A stretch of 64,000 nt of DNA from Codonopsis lanceolata (lineage: Eukaryota; Streptophyta; Magnoliopsida; Asterales; Campanulaceae), in the NCBI GenBank assembly GCA_013146195.2, contig CM028377.1, forward strand, positions 169,549,824 through 169,613,823, read 5' to 3'. Both the position numbers and the translations under genes were made by a program. The notes under the pieces were generated by a model that saw only the letters and a program-made list of their open reading frames with translations, did no database searches and had not been told where the DNA came from. Below are positions 34,339 through 45,026 of the stretch, in pieces. Position 1 is the stretch's first letter. Each line of letters starts with the position of its first letter.

Positions 34339-35197
34339 CTATGCATGATTTATGATTACTTATGATTTAAGCATATAATTGTAAACTCTAGAGTCTTGAT
34401 CTCCAATCTTCCTTACTTATGAGATCGAACTATCATCTGAATTTTCCATGTTATTTAGATTATATTTTCATGTTGTATGTCTAGTTTCAAGATTTCAAGA
34501 ATCACTTGATTTCTTCATTTTTTTTACATAATTATGATTTTAATCTATGTATATTTATGTTATAGCTTAATTTTAGCATGTATGGGCAAAATGGACCATG
34601 GCCCTTGCTACATTTAATTAAAATAATATTGTTACTGTGATGTACTTGTGAATTATTGAATTTGATTATTTTTTGGAAAAATAATGTATTATGGGCCCCC
34701 CTAGAATTTTTAAAGTCAAAATTCTTATATAGTTTATTTTTTTCATGCTTGGTAAAAGGAAATAAAAGTTGACATAGTTGAATATTACTAGTTTATTAGT
34801 AATAGCAACTAAGCATAAATAAAGAAAATCATATTTTATTATTATGGGTATGCTAGTCTAAAGAAATATACAAGTAAATAAATGGAAGAAATTTAGACTG
34901 GTCCACTTTACACAATATTTAACTTTCAAAAGTCTTATATCTTTTTATTTAGTCACTAAAGAACATTTTTGACAAAAAAAAGAAGAATATACTATTAATA
35001 AAAGGAAACATGCGTCGTATCTCATTCTTTTCTCTCTTCTATTCCTCTCTCTCACTCTCACTCTTTTTCTATCTATAGTACACCAAAAGCTACAAATTTG
35101 ATATTTATGGTTTCACAAGCTTCATCTCCTTCACCATCATTAGAGGTTTCTGAGGAACTATCCTCATTCTTCCCTTACTACTAGATTTCATGAATTA
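34339..35197. other. AT-rich intergenic stretch
   Basis: No coding or repeat signature recognised. A CT-rich run lies at 35030-35070. The right end supplies the AATTA target duplication of the copia element. Confidence 0.5.
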
Positions 35198-35490
35198 TGA
35201 TAAAATCTCAAACTAATTGAGAAAGAGATTTATTTCTTTATTATTGATCTTAATAATAAAATACATACAAAGCAAGGATATTTATATCCAAAATAGATCA
35301 CAACGGCTAACTGGTTAACAAACTGAAAACAAGGGAGAAAATACTAACTTACCCTTAATGACTAAATAACAAACCTAACACAAAAAAGAAAGTATACACA
35401 CGACACCCCTGAAGTCAAGATAACTTCTGAATAAAGGCACACTTACATTTGTTATCTTCAGTAACCTCAATGTTATCCTTCATTTTAACA
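35198..35490 (-). repeat. 3' LTR of the first copia element
   Basis: 293 bp, over 90% identical by eye to 36777-37074, with TG...CA ends. It differs by a few small indels, including loss of 'tagtccctg'. Confidence 0.95.
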
Positions 35491-35529
35491 TCCCCTCTCA
35501 AGTTGTAAGGGGAGAATAGATTCTTGACT

Positions 35530-36760
35530 TGCAACTTGTTAAGTAACTCAGTGAACTGATAGCTGGGAAGGGCCTTAGTTAGGAGATCTACAAGTTGAAA
35601 CTAAGAAGCAATATGCTTAGTGGAAATAAGATTTTCTGAAGCATATTCCTAACAATATGACAATCTATCTCAATATGCTTGGTTCTTTCATGAAACACAA
35701 GGTTGGCTACAATGTATAGGGTTGATTTGTTGTCACAATGCAGAGCCACAGGATTATCAATCATACTCTGGAAATCTTTGAGCAAGGCCATGATCTAAGT
35801 TAACTCACAGCATGTATTGGCCATGCTTCTGTATTCTACTTCTGAAGATGACCTGCTCACTGTATTTTTGCTTATTACTCTTCCAAGAAATAAGAGCATC
35901 TCCAAGAAATATACAGAAACATGTGACAAATTTTATAGTAATTGGACAAGATGCCCAATCTGAATCACATAAGGCTGAGAGATTTAAGGAATTGTTTGAA
36001 GGATAAAAAATTCCTTGACATGAGCTACCTTTTAGATACTTCACGCCTCAGTGCACCTTTTCATTGATCAACATTGGGATTGGCCATGAACTGGCTTAGT
36101 ATATGAACTCCATTTGAAATGGTTGGCTTAATAATGGTCAAATAGATCAATCTTCCTATCAACCTTCTGTAAGATGTAGGATTGGTTAGCTGAGAGGCAT
36201 TAGAAGAAGCAAGTTTGTGATGTTGCTTGATAGGGGTTGCCTTAGGTTTAGCATTTAATAGACCCCAGTCTGAGATGATGTCCACGATATACTTCCTTAG
36301 GTGAAGACAGATCCCTGAAGGATTTCTTGCAACTTCAAGGCCAAGAAAATATTTGAGTTCACCTAGATCTTTGACAGGGAATTTATCATGAAGATGTTCT
36401 TTAACTTTGATGATCAAATCCTTATTTGTACCAGTTATGAGAAGATCATCAACATAGAACAAGACACTTACGAAGTTGTCATCATACTTAATAGTAAATA
36501 GAGAATGATCATTGGAAGACTGGATAAAACCAAATTGAGTAAGAGTGCAGAGAATTTCTCAAACCAATGTCTTGGTGCTTGCTTTAGACCATGAAGGGAC
36601 TTGTGAAGCTTACATACAATAACCAGGTGGTAGATCCATGTAGAATTCTTATTTTAGGTCCCTATGTAGAAAGACATTTGAAACATCCATATGAGTTATC
36701 TCCCAATTCTTTGAGTCAGCAAAGATTTGGAACAGGATTCAGGATCAAGGAAGGAACCAC
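35530..36760 (-). pseudogene. Copia RT C-terminus and RNase H remnant
   Basis: In minus-strand order: HMDVSNVFLH (about 36700), KSLHGLKQAPRHWFEKFSAL, MFYVDDLLITGTNKD (36462, the YVDD motif), DLGELKYFLGLEVARNPSG, SYRRLIGRLIYLTI, then YLKGSSCQGIFY and the RNase H end ALHCDNKSTLYIVANLVFHE (about 35700). Stops and shifts between 35790 and 36060 show it is dead. Confidence 0.85.
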
Positions 36761-36764
36761 ATTA

Positions 36765-36776
36765 GCTCTGAGACCA
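36765..36776 (-). other. Primer binding site of the first copia element
   Basis: The minus strand reads TGGTCTCAGAGC directly next to the LTR. The standard initiator-Met tRNA site is TGGTATCAGAGC, so there is one mismatch. Confidence 0.85.
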
Positions 36777-37074
36777 TGATAAAATCTCAAACTAATTGAG
36801 AAAGAGATTTATTTCTTTATTATTGATCTTGATGATAAAATACATACAAAGCAAGGATATTTATATCCAAAATAGATCACAACGGCTAACTGGCTAACAA
36901 ACTGAAAAACAAGGGAGAAAATACTAACTTACCCTTAATGACTAACTAACAAACCTAACACATAAAATAAAGTATACACGACACCCCTAAATTCAAGATA
37001 ATTTATAAATAAAGGCACACTAGTCCCTGCATTTGTTATCTTTAGTAACCTCAATGTTATCCTTCATTTTAACA
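36777..37074 (-). repeat. 5' LTR of the first copia element
   Basis: 298 bp with TG...CA ends, followed by the AATTA target duplication. Confidence 0.95.
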
Positions 37075-39128
37075 AATTACCAATCCAGCACTACTATTTT
37101 GTTTCCTGCTCTCGTAATCCTTGTCATCGTTGGGAGCTCGTACCGGCAAAGATGCCACGAGTTTCGAGCACTTAACCAAGGTAAAATACATGTTGGGTGA
37201 TAAGAGATGGAAACAAGGAAGTTGATTCACAACAGTGCCAACTGAAAGGGACTCGTTACTGATGGCACAACCAAATCATCCTGCTTCTCATGTTCCTCGT
37301 TAATGAGTAATGACCACATGATCAAGACTCTTAACAAAAGACTTAGCTCCAGGAGGCGCTCCCCATCTCGAGTTGTCAGTCTCAGCAAAGACCCTTGAGT
37401 AGTTCCTCGAAAGCCTTTAGCATGAAGATAGTCGCCAGAATTTCCAACGTAAGGCACAATTTGACATTCGATGCACGCATCGGTAGTCCCCTAGGTCAAA
37501 ATTTGACATTTGATGCACGCATCAGATTTTGCGATGCACGCATCGGTAGTCCCCCTAGTCGAATCTATGGTGCCTCGTTCTATTTTCAAACTTTTATGTC
37601 TGGCAGTGTCGAAAGTGAATGTTGAAAGTAAAATTGGAATAACTTCAAATACTGGAACCGCTAGAAGACGGAATTCTCACAAATCTCTCTTTTCTCGTAA
37701 TCAAAAGTCTCATTTCCATAAAAAATTTTTTTCTTAGCTCTTAATTGTCATCGTGGAATTGTAAATGCTTTGCCCAATTTAGCAGCTGAACAAATTGATC
37801 AAAGGCATGTATGCTCTATTTCTCTCTTGTACTTAAAAGAAATTCTTTCAATGACTCCTTTGTATATGAAATCTCCTTTTTCTACTTTGACTTTGGATCC
37901 TTCTACGCAAAGCTAGTCGGGTCGAAAAGAAGAGGCAGCAGAGACTGCAATTAGGTCGAAATCTCATCTTCCATTCTCTATTTCTTACTACGGATTATTG
38001 TACCAACTTAGATTGGAGAAGTATCACTCAATGAATCGGGTACTTTCCCAACTCATGTCTAATCGGTTGGAAATAAAGTAGGTAGTCTCACCTCCACGTA
38101 TAAGAAGGTAGGGGAGAGGGGAGGTAAGTGTGGGCATTTTAAGAAGAAATTAACAAGGGTGAAGATAACAACACCCCAATTCCCTATTTCAACACCCTAT
38201 TTATCTCAACACCCCACTTCTTTCCCACATCTCACTCTACACCCCCACCTAACTACCAATTTTACCCTTCCCACATCTCTCTACACCGTCTTCCTCCCTC
38301 AGTCCGACAACACCTCCGTCTTCCTCGCGTCTCTCGCGTTCATCTTCCTCCCTCCTATCTGTGTCCCTCGACTTCTCACCTCATTCGTCTTCCTCCCTCC
38401 GTTCTACATCCTTCGCCTTCCCACCTCCGTTCTGCGTTCCTTCAGTCCAATCGTCTTCTTCGTCACCGACCACCTGCAAATCCCATCTTCGATGCTGCGG
38501 CATCTCACACTGGTCAAACACAAATAAGAGTGTTCGACTCATGGTGGTCAAACCAACCTCAACCATTTCGACTCATGGTGGTCGAACCAATCTCGGCCAT
38601 TTCATTACTCCATGACCGAACAATATCAGAGCGTAGGAAGTCGGTTTTTACGTCTTTTCACTCGATGGCATTTGTGTAATATTTTCAAGTGGTTATAGAA
38701 ATAGGATTTTGGGGTGTGGTTATCCCCACCCAATTAACAAAAGTGGACTTTAGAGGTTAAAAAAATAAAGGACTAAAGAGGTTGAAAATCTTGGAAAGTG
38801 GACCGACCTACAATTATCTCTAAATAAATTACTGGTGAAAAATTGTTAATCACTTACAATAATATGATTCAAGTACATACGGCCCCCCTCAGAGACAAAA
38901 CTCTTGCTTCTAATGTTTAGCAGAGATAACATGATGACAAAAACTTACGAATGACGGTCTCTTTCACCCGACCCACAGTATTATGGTAGATTGAGCTGTA
39001 AGAGAGTAAGGCTCGTGACGGCAACTAACCACCACGTCTGTTTTTTTTATGATCCACGGGGACTTGTGAAGTTGTTTTAAACGCCCCCGGAAAGCTTCCA
39101 CCAGAGATACTCACCTAAAAGATTCTAC
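37075..39128. other. Intergenic stretch with short palindrome repeats and unclear coding debris
   Basis: Three copies of the near-palindrome gatgcacgcatc lie at 37470, 37512 and 37533, within a partly repeated sentence. From 37740 to 38050 a frame without long breaks (GIVNALPNLAAEQIDQRH, then EILSMTPLYMKSPF) looks like old coding sequence but I cannot identify it. 38160-38470 is C/T-rich. No supported gene. Confidence 0.4.
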
Positions 39129-39561
39129 CTAAGACGCAGCCTCGAGAAGGCATTCAATGGGTTTCAGAGATGTACAGATACTTTGAGAGAGCACAACATT
39201 GGTATCCATCGACGTTTTTGATTGACAACTGATCAGGAGTACATCACTGTGACCATTGTCGAGGACATGCATAGACCTTTGCTTGGACTGGAAAGAGAGC
39301 TTAAAGCCAGGAACCATTTTTTGGGAGTCTTGTGTGATCATCAGATCATTCATAACAACAATATTCATTGCAAGCCTGATTGATTGCAATCGAGTATAAC
39401 AGACCCTCTTGGTGTTGCTTCTCTCTGGGCATTGCTACTTTCTGACATGAAAATTTCCGAACTACTAATATTAATTGACAAGAGTAGCCACATCTTTGCA
39501 GCTCCATATGTTCAGTAAACTACAGGACCATAATGTTTCTAGTTCTTCATAATGATGGAGT

Positions 39562-41572
39562 TCAGATACGATTCATTCTGAAAACTCTGTTGTACCAAAC
39601 AGAATGAAGGATCATATGAAACAAATCATACTTTACAGGCTCAGCATGCCATAGAAAATGTTTTCTTACCATTTTAATTCTCTTGTGCATCTCCAGATAC
39701 TTATCCTCAGAGATAGAAAGTAAGATGTTCTTCAAATTTGGGATATCCTTCTCCAACACAAAAACAGAAAATGATTCCCAGTTCAAAACTTCAAAGAATG
39801 GAGGGACATAATTGTCAGATATAATAACCGGAATGCATTCATAAAAAATGGACTCCACAACTCTCGGGCTGTGGACTGCAAAACCTCGTGCGCAAATGCA
39901 GTACTTGCTTGTCTTCATGTGCTGGATGTAGTTCTTGTTACCCTTGACATGAGGCATTCTGCTGAAGATCCTCATATCGGTATCGTTTCCCCAGTATTCT
40001 AACAAGATTGGTCGGACATAACCATGCATGTATCCAGCAAAAAAAGCAAGAATTGGCCTTTGAGAAGGAGGCTCGCCTCCAATATCTTTAAGAGGATCTT
40101 TCGCTGAGCGTACATAGATTGTTGGAATAGAAACATCCTTGCCTAAGTTGAAACCTGCTTGTACATCAGCATTGCACAGGGCTCTGATGGAATTAACCAT
40201 CCGTCCTCTTGTTTCAGCAGGAGCCTGAGGAAACCATTTCCGTTGGAAACTTTTATAACGACCAAAAATGGAGGAAAAAGAAGTTAAACAAACGTTAGAT
40301 GGAAAAAGAACAGTATACCCAGTCATGGCAAGCAGCCAGGAAATGATCCACTCCATTAGTTCTGTTCCAGAAAGGATACTTGGATATAAGTGTTTCCAAG
40401 TAGTTCTTCATATACTGAATTAGGTTATCGCGACTGTGTGAATTACGAACATAAAGTGTTAACTGGAGCAATCGGGAACTAAAAGGTAAGTAAAACAAAT
40501 GAGCTTCTTTGGGGTCTTCAGTAACAAATTGTTTGTTAGCTTCTAGTAGCTTCAAGAACCAACCCTCACATGCGTATATTCCCTCAAGTATTGACTCGTG
40601 GAAAATTGGTTTTTCTCCTTCCTTGTAGATATAGACTTTGAGCATGATATCCATTATTTCATAGCTCCTGCACATTTGAAGGTAAGAATTTTTACAAATG
40701 AGAGTATAGCATTTAGGACTATAGGAATGCTGCCGTCAACCATTATTGGAAGAGTTGAGAACAATTAATCCACAGTCGGTGAAGGCTTATTAACAAGTGC
40801 TTCTCTGTGCCAGAAAAAAATCGAAGGTCAACAGACATGTAAATTGGAAAAAGAGTACCTTTTGAACATTGAAACATTCCGATAAATAGGTGCATAGAGC
40901 CCCATATCATTCTTTATGCTTGGGGCATTCTCAATCTGTGATTTTGCTTCCACCAGTTGCTGGTCAACTCTTGACAACAATTGAGGTGGCTGCCAAAGAA
41001 AAAATTACCTAAGATAAGAAAATGGATGGGAAAAATTGAAACATATTTTCATGTTAATTCAATTAAACTGACCAATTTATGATACAAGGTCATATACATA
41101 CACCTGCATGAGCTGAGGTGCGACTCTGGCGCAACAACTCGTTCATCTTGAAAATTGACATCACTGGCACTGCTGCCATTGCATACGTTTTATTGTTCCC
41201 AGAAAGATCAACAGATCTATCGTTCTGCGGTGATGATCTTCCCGGGACATTCTTTGGGGAAATGGTGTGCTCAGTATCTCTGGTTTTATTTCCTCCGCCG
41301 TTATGATAATCTGTTTCATTCATCAAAGGGGGGCCACTATTGTTTGTGTAAGCAGAGTTTAACTCATTTGACACCATAGTAAACGAACCTCCAGTTGGAT
41401 AGTAGATTTTCCCTAGGTATGAGACTTTGCCAGCAGAAAGTAGTGATGAAATTATACTGCCAAATGGTAGTTCAACATATTGAATAGCCATAAGTAGAGC
41501 GAATGCAATTGCGAATAGCCAAATCAATTTCTTGGTTTGCACTAGACATACATATCGAAATCCATGATCCAT
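39562..41572 (-). CDS. GT47 exostosin-family glycosyltransferase, copy 1 (four exons, exon 1/2 junction odd)
   Basis: Probable Golgi type II membrane glycosyltransferase of the plant At5g03795/At3g07620-like group (GT47, exostosin domain PF03016); the substrate is unknown. Exons on the minus strand: 41572 to about 41104, about 40989 to 40859, 40667-40319, 40224-39562. The start is MDHGFRYVCLVQTKK; a membrane span lies at about residues 16-33 (LIWLFAIAFALLMAIQY). A Ser/Asn-rich stem follows, then the exostosin domain from LKVYIYKEGEKPIFHE through FWNRTNGVDHFLAACHDW, AFFAGYMHGYVRPILLEYW, KYCICARGFAVHSPRVVE and CIPVIISDNYVPPFFEVLNW. Oddity: the canonical donor (41103) with the acceptor matching copy 2 (start 40989) puts exons out of phase. 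A GC donor after 41108, or an acceptor starting exon 2 at 40967, restores frame (about 535 or 529 residues). Otherwise this copy is damaged. It is tandem to the gene at 47810. Confidence 0.8.
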
Positions 41573-41844
41573 ATTAAGGCCAAATATTCAAACTCAGAAA
41601 TATCATTCACAAAGATTGAAAAACTTTATCAACCCTGCCTAATTTCCCAAACCATGAATCAAGTCGGACTCAACGCAGACGCCACTTTGACTCTTGATAC
41701 AATCATGATCTTATTAAGTCTTCCTGAAGCTTCATTCATGTGTAAATGGGAAAAAGACTGCATGAAGAATTTTAATAATATATATATTAGGAGAACATTA
41801 ACAAAAAAAAAAGGTATAACATGAGTAGAACTGATAAAGATATA

Positions 41845-42130
41845 CTCCATCCATCCCAGATAAATGTTTCTACTTTCTATTTTGGGATGTCCCAACTAAT
41901 ATTCCTAAAATCTTTTGGTGTACAAAATTTCTACCATTTTTCATAATATATCCATCCATTTAATACTCATTATTGAACATCCTAGAGAGAGTGTGTAATG
42001 GGTATTATTATCAATTTATCACAACATATTTTACAACTCGTCATTAATTATATTTATTAACCCATCATTAATTCTATTTCTTGATCCTTCTTCTTTGTCC
42101 ACTACCAACATCTATCCGGAACAGAGGGAG
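41845..42130. mobile_element. Stowaway-type MITE upstream of GT47 copy 1
   Basis: Ends are CTCCATCCATCCCAGATAA and (complement) CTCCCTCTGTTCCGGATA, flanked by TA on both sides. About 286 bp, AT-rich, non-coding. Tc1/mariner-derived by its ends. It lies some 270 bases 5' of the start codon of copy 1. Confidence 0.8.
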
Positions 42131-43584
42131 TATATACTAGTTTTTCATAAGAAAAACACTTCAATTTCTCAAGATTTCATTCACCAATCACAATAAGGTA
42201 TTCTACTATACGAAAAGCAAAAGTTTAGTCGACTTAACAATTCTCTTATAAAGGGACATAGATAGTTGTTTGGTTACGAACTTACGATCAAAGAATCCAC
42301 GTTTGAGTAACACGACTGTGTGTTTCTTTTTCATTTCCTATATTACTAGTGTATACTATAATGTTCATTTATTAGAATCTAGGCAAGAACGATATGATTC
42401 TATAAATGTTGTTTGGAGATCCAATTTCTTGGTTGCCAAACAGCCCTGCAAGAAAATAATGATTTTTGACAGAAATGGAAGGAAAATCAGACAGTGTAAA
42501 AAACAAATATGTAACTAAAGGAAACCCAGAACAGTTGTATTATACAAATTTCATTTCCCTTAAAATTAAATGTATCGATCCGAGAGAGAGAATGACTTAC
42601 TAGGTTATTCATTAATCAAACCCTTTAAGCGTCTGTAGGGTGAACTGTGATTAGATGATCTTAGGTTAAGCTTGCTTGGGCGATGAGAAAGCTTGGGGAG
42701 ACAAAGGTCGAGGTAGATCTGGTTAAGCTTGTTTGCAGTGAAACTCTGTCAAATTAACCCCCAACTATAATTTATAAGTGCCCCAGAAAATGACTAATTG
42801 CAATTTAGCTCCATAAAGTTTAGCCGATAGTGTGAGTTGGAGTAATGATCCATGATGCATCCGGCCCAAATCCGGTCATGTAAAATGCACGTGCGAACAT
42901 CACATGTCAATTACGAGCTCAGAAACAGGACCTTCGCGAGCAGTGAGCACACCGGGCAAAAGATCTGATGAACAACCACAACAAATCTCAACCAAGTCTG
43001 CCCGAACAAAGGCTTTGCATGTCCGGCCAGGGGGCCGGGCATACCCAAGGAACATAGATTTGCTTGTACAAGCAAGTATAGCCTGTCCAGACAAGACCAT
43101 GCTCACTCGGGCAAACATAATAGCCAATTAGCCACCTAGCAACTAAGCCTCGAGGGCAGTTTATGAGGTTTCTTTATATCAAAGGAACCCTTTCCTTAAC
43201 CACTCTGGAAATCAAGCAGAATCCCGCCAATTATACCTACAATTTAGGGATGGTTTCCTAATCTTAAAGACTGTGATTAATTCTAATTATACATGGATTC
43301 TACCGCTTGAGGGCCTATAAATACCCCTCCTAAACACTAAATAAGCTACACGCATTATTCTATCTTGAAACTCTATGGTTGTGGAGAAGATAATTTTAAA
43401 AAAAAAAACATAACAAAGGGATTATTACATATTTATTGGTTATGGAGGGGGATAATTCAAACAAAACTCTTAATTGGGGAGTTTACATATAACTCACATA
43501 TTTATGAATCAATCTGAACCACCAGTTGTGTTTTAGACAGTTCGATCTAGACCACCAGTTAATCCCCGAGCTCTATTGTATGAT
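42131..43584. other. Intergenic stretch, possible unclassified repeat
   Basis: AT-rich to 42800. Then 42890-43130 is more GC-rich and can be read as a frame on each strand with no recognisable product. Nothing else supported. Confidence 0.4.
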
Positions 43585-43585
43585 A

Positions 43586-43618
43586 CTAGTCTTTGTGCCC
43601 GTGCCCATGACACGGTAC
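43586..43618 (-). mobile_element. Helitron-like 3' terminus
   Basis: The minus strand reads a short hairpin CCGTG-tcatggg-CACGG, then GCACAAAGA, then CTAG followed by T. A hairpin about ten bases before CTRR and insertion next to T are Helitron traits. The 5' end (TC) was not located, so element length is unknown. Confidence 0.4.
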
Positions 43619-43814
43619 GAGTAGGGAAGGATGTTAGTATTGGAGGGTGTCAATATTTAAATAAATCAATATATATTTTAATCATATTTTAAAAAGAGTC
43701 TAAAATAACAAATTGAAAATGAAAACCTCTCGGTAATCAATTAAAACATTATGATCATTCAACGGTGGAGAAAAAAAATAAAACTTTTATTTATAATTTT
43801 TTTAAGGAAACAGG

Positions 43815-43895
43815 GACGGTACCTTATTAGATTTTATTAATAGAAATAAAATTACAAATTTGAGGGGGACAACCATCCTTGCCCTTATACAATTA
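43815..43895 (-). mobile_element. LINE 3' tail fragment
   Basis: 'ttgagggggacaacca' followed by 'ccttgcccttata' (plus strand) matches the 3' end of the LINE at 7940-7985. On the minus strand it ends in TAATAAAATCTAATAAGG. This is a 3' remnant of the same or a related LINE, or a SINE sharing its tail. Confidence 0.6.
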
Positions 43896-44291
43896 ATAAT
43901 CTTTCGTTAAAATACAAACTTTTTTTAACACAGACACCAAGGGTATTCATGTGTAAAAATGACCTAAAGGTCAACTTCCTCTGTCTTTGCAAAAACTAAA
44001 AAAAGACACTCATATTGAGACTGAGGGAGTTTACTTTAATTAATAACTCAAAAAGTACCTTGATCAAAAAACAATGAAACTTATTCATTCGAAAATATTA
44101 TGCTTAATTTGTCCAAGATTGTCAATTTAATATATAATCTGTATTATGACTAATTAATATTAAAATAGAGGAAGGTTGTAGTAGTGAATTGTTTTACAAT
44201 ATCCAAACAGAACAAAACTGCCCTAAGATTCCTTTCTACAAAACCTCAAAAACTTAAAACTAAATAATTATAAACTCAATTTTTCGAGCAT

Positions 44292-44735
44292 AGACTATTC
44301 CGATTGAACCGATTGAAATTATAAACTTACTTTTGGGTTATAATGGGTTGCGATCCGACCCAATTTTTTGGAAGCAATGAATACAAAACAACCCAATTTG
44401 TGTTTTTTATTTCTTCTACCGTTCATTCTAGAAAATTATGTGATTTTTCCAAATAATCACAGAAATTTCAAAATTTATTTTTTTCTGTGATTAAGAAAAA
44501 AATAAAGTTGAAAATTTATTCTTCGATTGAACTGATTGAAATTATAAACTTACATTTGGGTTATAACGGTTGCGACCCAACCCAATTTTTTGGAAGCAAT
44601 GAATACAAAACAACTCAATTGGTGTTTCTTATTTCTTCTGAAATTATGTGACTTCTCCAAATAATCACAGAAAACAAAATTCAAAATTTATTTTTTTTTG
44701 TGGTTATGAAAAAAAATAAAGTTGAAATTTTTTCT
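44292..44735. repeat. Tandem duplication of about 220-230 bp
   Basis: The block starting 'cgattgaa(c/a)' plus 'tgattgaaattataaactta' (near 44300) is repeated from about 44524. Shared words: 'cccaattttttggaagcaatg' cut in two, 'ttatttcttct', 'ccaaataatcacagaaa', 'aaaataaagttgaaa'. The copies differ by small indels. Confidence 0.85.
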
Positions 44736-44906
44736 CCAAATATCTATAATATATATATATATATACATAAAATTTATCCTTCATTGTTGAAAATTCCCAA
44801 TCACTGTTCATTCTCCAAATAATCACAGAATGTGAACTCAGTAAGCAATATAAGTAATTGTCTAGATTAGTATGCTCTGAGACATTAACTTCAAATTATA
44901 ATCCAT

Positions 44907-45026
44907 AATTAAGTAAGATGGAAAAACATCATACGTAAAAAATTACAATCCTTAATTAAGTAAGATGGAAAAACATCATACGTGAAAAATTACAATCCTT
45001 AATTAAGCAAGATGGAAAAACATCAA
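44907..45026. repeat. 47-bp tandem repeat, 2.5 units
   Basis: 'aattaagtaagatggaaaaa' plus 'catcatacgt' recurs at 44907, 44954 and 45001, exactly 47 apart; the last unit is partial. Confidence 0.9.

Larger units (their letters stand above)
35198..37074 (-). mobile_element. Deletion-derived Ty1/copia element with intact ends
   Basis: Two LTRs (35198-35490, 293 bp; 36777-37074, 298 bp) start TGATAAAATC and end TTTTAACA on the plus strand. Perfect target duplication AATTA at 35193-35197 and 37075-37079. On the minus strand the PBS TGGTCTCAGAGC adjoins the right LTR and a polypurine tract (gagagggga) adjoins the left. Only about 1.29 kb of internal sequence remains, from late RT to RNase H, so gag, protease and integrase are gone and the copy is non-autonomous. 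Confidence 0.95.

Noticed and set aside
37740..38060. Possible organelle-derived or decayed gene fragment
   Set aside because: A plausible frame exists but I could not match it to any organellar or nuclear protein.
39129..39389. Minus-strand frame downstream of GT47 copy 1
   Set aside because: Lies in the likely 3' flank, no recognisable product.
42900..43131. Frames of 75 residues on both strands
   Set aside because: Mirror frames in a GC-richer patch, no motif, no start or splice context.
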